From assembly GCF_000739635.1 (NCBI RefSeq), contig NZ_BATQ01000007.1, positions 1-64,000 on the forward strand: a stretch of 64,000 nt of DNA, given 5' to 3'. Below, one piece after another: positions 60,354 to 64,000 of the stretch (the first letter of the stretch is position 1; every line of letters begins with the position of its first letter). The position numbers were made by a program, and so were the translations under genes. Source of the stretch: Verrucomicrobium sp. BvORR034. Its GTDB lineage: Bacteria > Verrucomicrobiota > Verrucomicrobiia > Verrucomicrobiales > Verrucomicrobiaceae. The notes beneath the pieces are model-generated. The model was not told the origin of the DNA. It made no database searches and saw only the letters and a program-made list of their open reading frames with translations.

Positions 60354-60957
60354 GCGGCAAGCGGGGCGCTTGCCCTATAGTGAGTCTGGAAGCGATTGTT
60401 CAAGGAGCGACTCCAGCACCTCCAGCAACCGTCCACCCTGGGCCTGTAGGGCGACCGCTTCGGTTGCCTCAGCCAGGGGCCGCGCGCGGCAAGCGGAGCG
60501 CTTGCCCTACAGTGAGTCTGGAAGCGATGGTCCAAGGAGCGACTCCAGCACCTCCAGCAACCACCCACCCCGGGCCTGTAGGGCGACCGCCTCGGTTGCC
60601 TCAGTCAGGGGCCGCTCGCTGAACCCGGCAAGCAGAGCGCTTGCCCTACAGTGTTTCAGGAAGCGATTGTCCAAGGAGCGGCGGTTTGTGCTTCAAGCAC
60701 AACCGCCGTGGGTGGCCGGAGGGATTGCGGCACCCCATTGCCCTTGAGGTCCCATACCTCATACGGCTTCGGGGTAGGGGCACACGCTGCGCTTCGTTCC
60801 CAATCGGCGGTTGTGCTCAAGGCACAAACCGCCGCTCCTTGGTCAGGAGCGACTCCAGCACCTCCAGCAACCACCCACCCCGGGCCTGTAGGGCGACCGC
60901 CCCGGTTGCCTCAGTCAGGGGCCGCGCGCGGCAAGCGGAGCGCTTGCCCTACAGGAG
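60354..60957. repeat. Three tandem copies of a ~128-bp dispersed repeat
   Basis: Units begin near 60354, 60486 and 60625. Each has the GGCAAGCG...CGCTTGCCCTACAG palindrome, GGAGCGACTCCAGCACCTCC and GTAGGGCGACCGC. The third carries the palindromic insertion at 60671-60842 and, with it, matches 56437-56800. No gene is supported between 60215 and 61085. Confidence 0.8.
60671..60842. mobile_element. MITE/REPIN-like palindromic element, copy 2
   Basis: 172 bp with the same 21-bp inverted ends as copy 1 and internal GCACAACCGCC/GGCGGTTGTGC arms. Copy 1 is 18 bp longer because of a short internal duplication around GAGGTC. It splits the third tandem repeat unit, while units one and two remain intact, giving empty and filled sites side by side. 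Confidence 0.7.
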
Positions 60958-61085
60958 TAATTCCAGGCCTACCCGCTCCCATTCTGCGACACCATCGACA
61001 CCCTTTTTAGAGGTTCACTGAGAAATAGAGAGAGGGACTTTTTTGTGAACTACTAAATATGGTGTCGATGGTGTCGCAAAACCTC

Positions 61086-62552
61086 TTAATTGCTCTCCAG
61101 TGGGATGATCACCCAGCTCCGGCAGTTTCGGGTATTTTGATGCCTCACCCGATCCGGGCACAACCGCGCCAGCCTTCCCAGAAAAGTGCCGCAGGCATTG
61201 GGGAAATACAGGGCCCGCTGCACGTCTCCCCGCACCTCGGGGATGGCCAGGAGCTGGGCTTCCAGTTCGTTGGCGGTGCCGGTCCAGGTGTCCTTCAGGT
61301 GCAGGGTGAGCAGGGCGCGGTCCACGAGGGCGAGGAAACGCACCTCGGCCGAGAGCTCGCGGATGGACTGGATCAGCTCCGGGTGGTGCCAGTGGCGGAT
61401 GCCGCTGCGGCTGTCGCGCAGATCCGCCGGGATCTGAAACTCGTGCAGCAGGTAGTGGGTGAAGTGGGGCAGCTCGTCCATGAGCGTCTGCCAGAAGGCG
61501 GACTCCTGCTCCAGGGAGTTCGTGGGCATGGGCATGGGGCAGCGGGCGGCGCGCAGGATCATGAGCTTGTCCTCCAGGCTGTCATCCAGCGGGGGCAGCA
61601 CCTGCATGTTCTCCGGCTCCTCATTCAGCGCCACGGTCATGCGCCACACGGGGTCCAGCAGCAGGGCATCCTTGCGCTTGGCGTGCAGACGCTGCTCATG
61701 CCCGTAGAGCAGCTCCTTGATGCGGGCGCCGAACTGACGGCGGGCGCGCATGTCGGTGGTGCCGTTCTCGTCATCCAGCCGCAGGTGCTCGCAGCCGAAG
61801 AGGTCCGCATTGAAGTCCGTGGTGCCGGTCATGTAGCCGTAGGGGCGGCACTCGCGACCGCCCAGCAGCCGGGTGATCACCTTTTGAAACAGGGACTTCC
61901 CGCTCTTCACCGGGCCTGCCATCACCAGCACCTGCCCGGCCTTCCGCCAGTGGGCGTGCATGGCCAGGATGGAGCACTGCAGCCAGCCGTAGAGGTGCAC
62001 GCGCTGGTCATGCTCCTCGCTCACGAAGAGGCCGTCGATCAAGGCCCGCAGCACAGGCCAGGGCCCCGGCACCGCCACGGGCATCTGGGGATCGGTCGTC
62101 ACCAGGATGAGCTGCCCGTTCACCTCGCGTGGACCCTTCACATGCCCGGCCAGCGGACCGGCGTAGCCCACCGGGCGGCGGCACTGCACCATGGTGATAA
62201 ACTCCTCGAACTCGGAGATGAGCCCGGGCTTGGCCGTCATGATGGCCATGCCGCGCACCTTGCAGTGGCGGCGCAGGGGACCTTCCATCACAGGGAACCA
62301 GTCCCCGCGATCATCCAGGATGAGGTATTCCTTGTGGGCCTTGTCGTAGTACACTTCCTCGAACCACGCGGCATGGCTGCGGCGCAGGGCGCGCGTGTAG
62401 GCCGGGCGCTGCTGGATCTCCTCCCCGATGTCGCGGCGGGTGGCCTGATCCTCGATACCGGTGGCGTCATCAAGGGAGAGCCGGGAGGCGAAGAGAGGCG
62501 GCAGGTCCATGGTCGGTCGTGTGTTCGTGTTCGTCGTCGTAGTTGCGTACAT
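61086..62552 (-). CDS. SF3-like primase-associated helicase (DUF5906 type)
   Basis: 488 residues from the ATG at 62552 (MDLPPLF at 62510 is an alternative; the frame is open to 62645). Walker A is AGPVKSGKSLFQKVITRLLG (about residue 225). GCEHLRLDDENGTTDMRARR follows as a candidate Walker B and sensor region, then WRMTVALNEEPENM. This is the layout of superfamily-3-like helicases of phages and P4-like satellites. It starts 22 bases after the toprim gene stop and the two should cooperate in replicating an integrated element. Confidence 0.82.
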   Translation of the reverse strand: MYATTTTNTNTRPTMDLPPLFASRLSLDDATGIEDQATRRDIGEEIQQRPAYTRALRRSHAAWFEEVYYDKAHKEYLILDDRGDWFPVMEGPLRRHCKVRGMAIMTAKPGLISEFEEFITMVQCRRPVGYAGPLAGHVKGPREVNGQLILVTTDPQMPVAVPGPWPVLRALIDGLFVSEEHDQRVHLYGWLQCSILAMHAHWRKAGQVLVMAGPVKSGKSLFQKVITRLLGGRECRPYGYMTGTTDFNADLFGCEHLRLDDENGTTDMRARRQFGARIKELLYGHEQRLHAKRKDALLLDPVWRMTVALNEEPENMQVLPPLDDSLEDKLMILRAARCPMPMPTNSLEQESAFWQTLMDELPHFTHYLLHEFQIPADLRDSRSGIRHWHHPELIQSIRELSAEVRFLALVDRALLTLHLKDTWTGTANELEAQLLAIPEVRGDVQRALYFPNACGTFLGRLARLCPDRVRHQNTRNCRSWVIIPLESN

Positions 62553-62574
62553 GAGAAATGAAGAAAGGGTTGTG

Positions 62575-63633
62575 TCAGTCGGCGAAGAGAAGCTGGAGGG
62601 ACCGCGCGTGAGCCTGCGGATCCGCCAGAAGATTGGCCAGGTCATTGCGAATGGCGGGCAGCTCGATGACGTCCACCTGCGCCCCGGCCACCCTCAGCTC
62701 GGCATGCCAGGTGGCGGCGCCATTGCGACCGGCCTCGCCCTCATCCGGCAGGATGCGCACGCGACGGCCGCGCAGCAGCTCCAGCAGCTTGGGATCGCGG
62801 GTGAAGGAGGCCCCTGCCGTGACGGCGGCCAGCGGCACCCAGGGGGCATCGGCCAGATCGATGGCGGAGGCCGCCTCCAGCAGGCCCACCACGCCCTCCA
62901 CCATCAGCACCGGCGGGCGGCCGCGACTGAGGAAACTACGTCCGAAGAAACTGCCACGTGACCCCGCCAGCGTCCTGGCCTTGGTCGGGCCCCGGGAGGT
63001 GCGCAGCAGGCCGCCATCGTAGCGGCGCGCCTGGGCAAAGGTGTCCTCCACCAGGCACCAGCAGGTCTGCCCGTCCACCCGCGTGTTGTGCAGCAGCCCC
63101 TTGTTTTTGAACAGATGCACCATGCCCGGGGTGACGTGCCGGAGCGCCGCGATGCGCGCCTCGTCGGCATCGGTAAGAGGAAAGAACGTATGCCGGGCGC
63201 GATGCTCCGCCGGATTCACCGCCGGGGGCTCAGACGCCCGCCTCCGGGGCGGCAGGCTGGAGCGGTGCAGGGGCGGGGAGCCTGTCCCGCCTCCCGACTC
63301 ATCCTCCTGCAGCAGGTGGCCATACGGCATGTGGCCACTGCGGTCGGCATCTCGCAGCTTGTGGCGCAGCTCCGCCTCCGTCCACACGGGGCGGGAGAAA
63401 GCACGGTTCCAGTGCTCCAGCAGCGGGCTGGCCGCATCCGGCGGGAGGTTAAAACCACGAACCAGCACCACCGCCACGCGAAAGAGCGCCGCGCTGCCGC
63501 CCTCACCCTGGACGGAGGGCGGCATGCGGGAGATATATTGCCAGGCCCGGTCCTCCACGGGTTGCGGCGGACGCTGCCTGGGTGTCGCAGCCAGTGGCGT
63601 TCTCATCGTCGTCGTTTTCATCATCACCATCAT
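62575..63633 (-). CDS. Toprim-domain primase-like protein
   Basis: 352 residues from the ATG at 63633. The frame extends to 63732, but the upstream part is low-complexity. Residues ~25-90 resemble the helical PriCT region (AALFRVAVVLVRGFNLPPDA; EAELRHKLRDADRSGH). The C-terminal half is a Toprim fold: PPVLMVEGVVGLLEAASAID (catalytic Glu) and RVRILPDEGEAGRNGAATWH (DxE instead of the usual DxD). No zinc finger is visible. It pairs with the helicase downstream and the HTH protein upstream. Confidence 0.78.
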   Translation of the reverse strand: MMVMMKTTTMRTPLAATPRQRPPQPVEDRAWQYISRMPPSVQGEGGSAALFRVAVVLVRGFNLPPDAASPLLEHWNRAFSRPVWTEAELRHKLRDADRSGHMPYGHLLQEDESGGGTGSPPLHRSSLPPRRRASEPPAVNPAEHRARHTFFPLTDADEARIAALRHVTPGMVHLFKNKGLLHNTRVDGQTCWCLVEDTFAQARRYDGGLLRTSRGPTKARTLAGSRGSFFGRSFLSRGRPPVLMVEGVVGLLEAASAIDLADAPWVPLAAVTAGASFTRDPKLLELLRGRRVRILPDEGEAGRNGAATWHAELRVAGAQVDVIELPAIRNDLANLLADPQAHARSLQLLFAD

Positions 63634-63784
63634 CAGCGTCTCCTCGTTTGTTCCTCTCCTTGATGCTCTCTCTCTCCGTGCTGTCCCCGGCACCGGGCAC
63701 AGCAAATCCCTTTCCGGTATGGGAACTCCCACCCGGTGAATGAAGGGCCGCGCTCTTCCGCGCGAGTGCGGGTACTATGAAATA

Positions 63785-64000
63785 TCAGTCCGTTCCGTCC
63801 GGCTTCGGGGCGGCTGACGCAGGCACCGTGAGCCGCCGCTTGAACTCCTCCACCCCCGCGCGCTCGAAGCGCACCAGACGGCCGATCTTGATGTAAGGCA
63901 GCTCCCGTTGGGCCATGAACCGCTCGATCGTCTTGGGCCTGACCCTCAGGATGCCCGCCACCTCCAGCTTGGTCAGCAGCCCCTCCGTACCCTCCAGTGA
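63785..64000 (-). CDS. Excisionase/AlpA-like helix-turn-helix protein, N-terminus off the right edge
   Basis: 71 residues visible, open at base 64000. LLTKLEVAGILRVRPKTIER followed by FMAQRELPYIKIGRLVRFER is the MerR-like HTH_17 domain of excisionases and AlpA regulators, which bend DNA or activate excision of integrated elements. The tail VPASAAPKPDGTD is disordered. It is the upstream member of the minus-strand replication set. Confidence 0.82.
   Translation of the reverse strand, partial: SLEGTEGLLTKLEVAGILRVRPKTIERFMAQRELPYIKIGRLVRFERAGVEEFKRRLTVPASAAPKPDGTD

Noticed and set aside
60310-61021. Several 60-145 codon frames rich in Arg/Ser/Pro
   Set aside because: They are translations of the tandem ~128-bp repeats and repeat themselves.

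Overview
The window is about 62% G+C bacterial chromosomal DNA from what looks like a member of the Verrucomicrobia (order Verrucomicrobiales). The reasons are the Planctomycetes/Verrucomicrobia-type DUF1549/DUF1553, DUF1501 and ThuA cluster, a Tat-exported Gfo/Idh/MocA oxidoreductase, autotransporter-repeat proteins including one with a PEP-CTERM tail, scarce Shine-Dalgarno sequences, and many hairpin-rich dispersed repeats. This assignment is inference from gene content. No rRNA, canonical tRNA or CRISPR array was seen.

Layout. 1-4.2 kb: a large autotransporter running off the left edge and a sialate O-acetylesterase-like enzyme. 4.3-13.2 kb: a complete RNA-repair locus. The divergent activator RtcR faces a co-directional block that reads slipin, Ro60 (TROVE), five Y-RNA-like genes, a HEPN-like unknown, RtcB and RtcA. 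A good sigma-54 promoter match lies upstream of slipin. Three of the five Y RNAs carry a circularly permuted tRNA-like module (T-arm, sealed acceptor stem, D-arm). 13.3-19 kb: a hairpin-array repeat, a small secreted protein, an FAD oxidoreductase and two polytopic membrane proteins. 19.1-20.5 kb: two divergent micro-ORFs encoding MNTV followed by 10-12 prolines, flanking a DUF6065 gene. 20.5-25.2 kb: a tightly overlapped operon (GbsR-type regulator, MBOAT-like acyltransferase, two related small membrane proteins, TIGR01777 epimerase, DUF2071, DoxX-like). 25.2-35.3 kb: a secreted coiled-coil protein, a DUF4013 membrane protein, Gfo/Idh/MocA, ExoIII, and the DUF1549-DUF1501-ThuA group. 35.4-47.5 kb: a 935-residue secreted unknown, a polysaccharide pyruvyl transferase/glycosyltransferase/Ser-Thr kinase operon, a ROK kinase, CoaX, a small anchored protein and trigger factor. 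47.6-60.9 kb: a giant PEP-CTERM autotransporter-repeat protein and an inverse-autotransporter-like protein, both bracketed by direct copies of dispersed repeats. 61-64 kb: replication genes of an integrated P4/ICE-like element (SF3-like helicase, toprim primase, excisionase-like HTH) running off the right edge.

How it works together. The RNA-repair block is the most coherent system. RtcR, through its CARF-like sensor and sigma-54, would switch on the whole block when damaged RNA accumulates. RtcA makes 2',3'-cyclic phosphate ends and RtcB ligates them. Ro60 with its Y RNAs would bind misfolded or cleaved RNAs, with the tRNA mimics as tether or gate. Slipin and the HEPN-like protein are accessory parts of unknown role. 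A second theme is that three large secreted-protein genes sit between direct copies of the same repeat families, and one repeat contains a 172-190 bp palindromic insertion for which both empty and filled sites can be read here.
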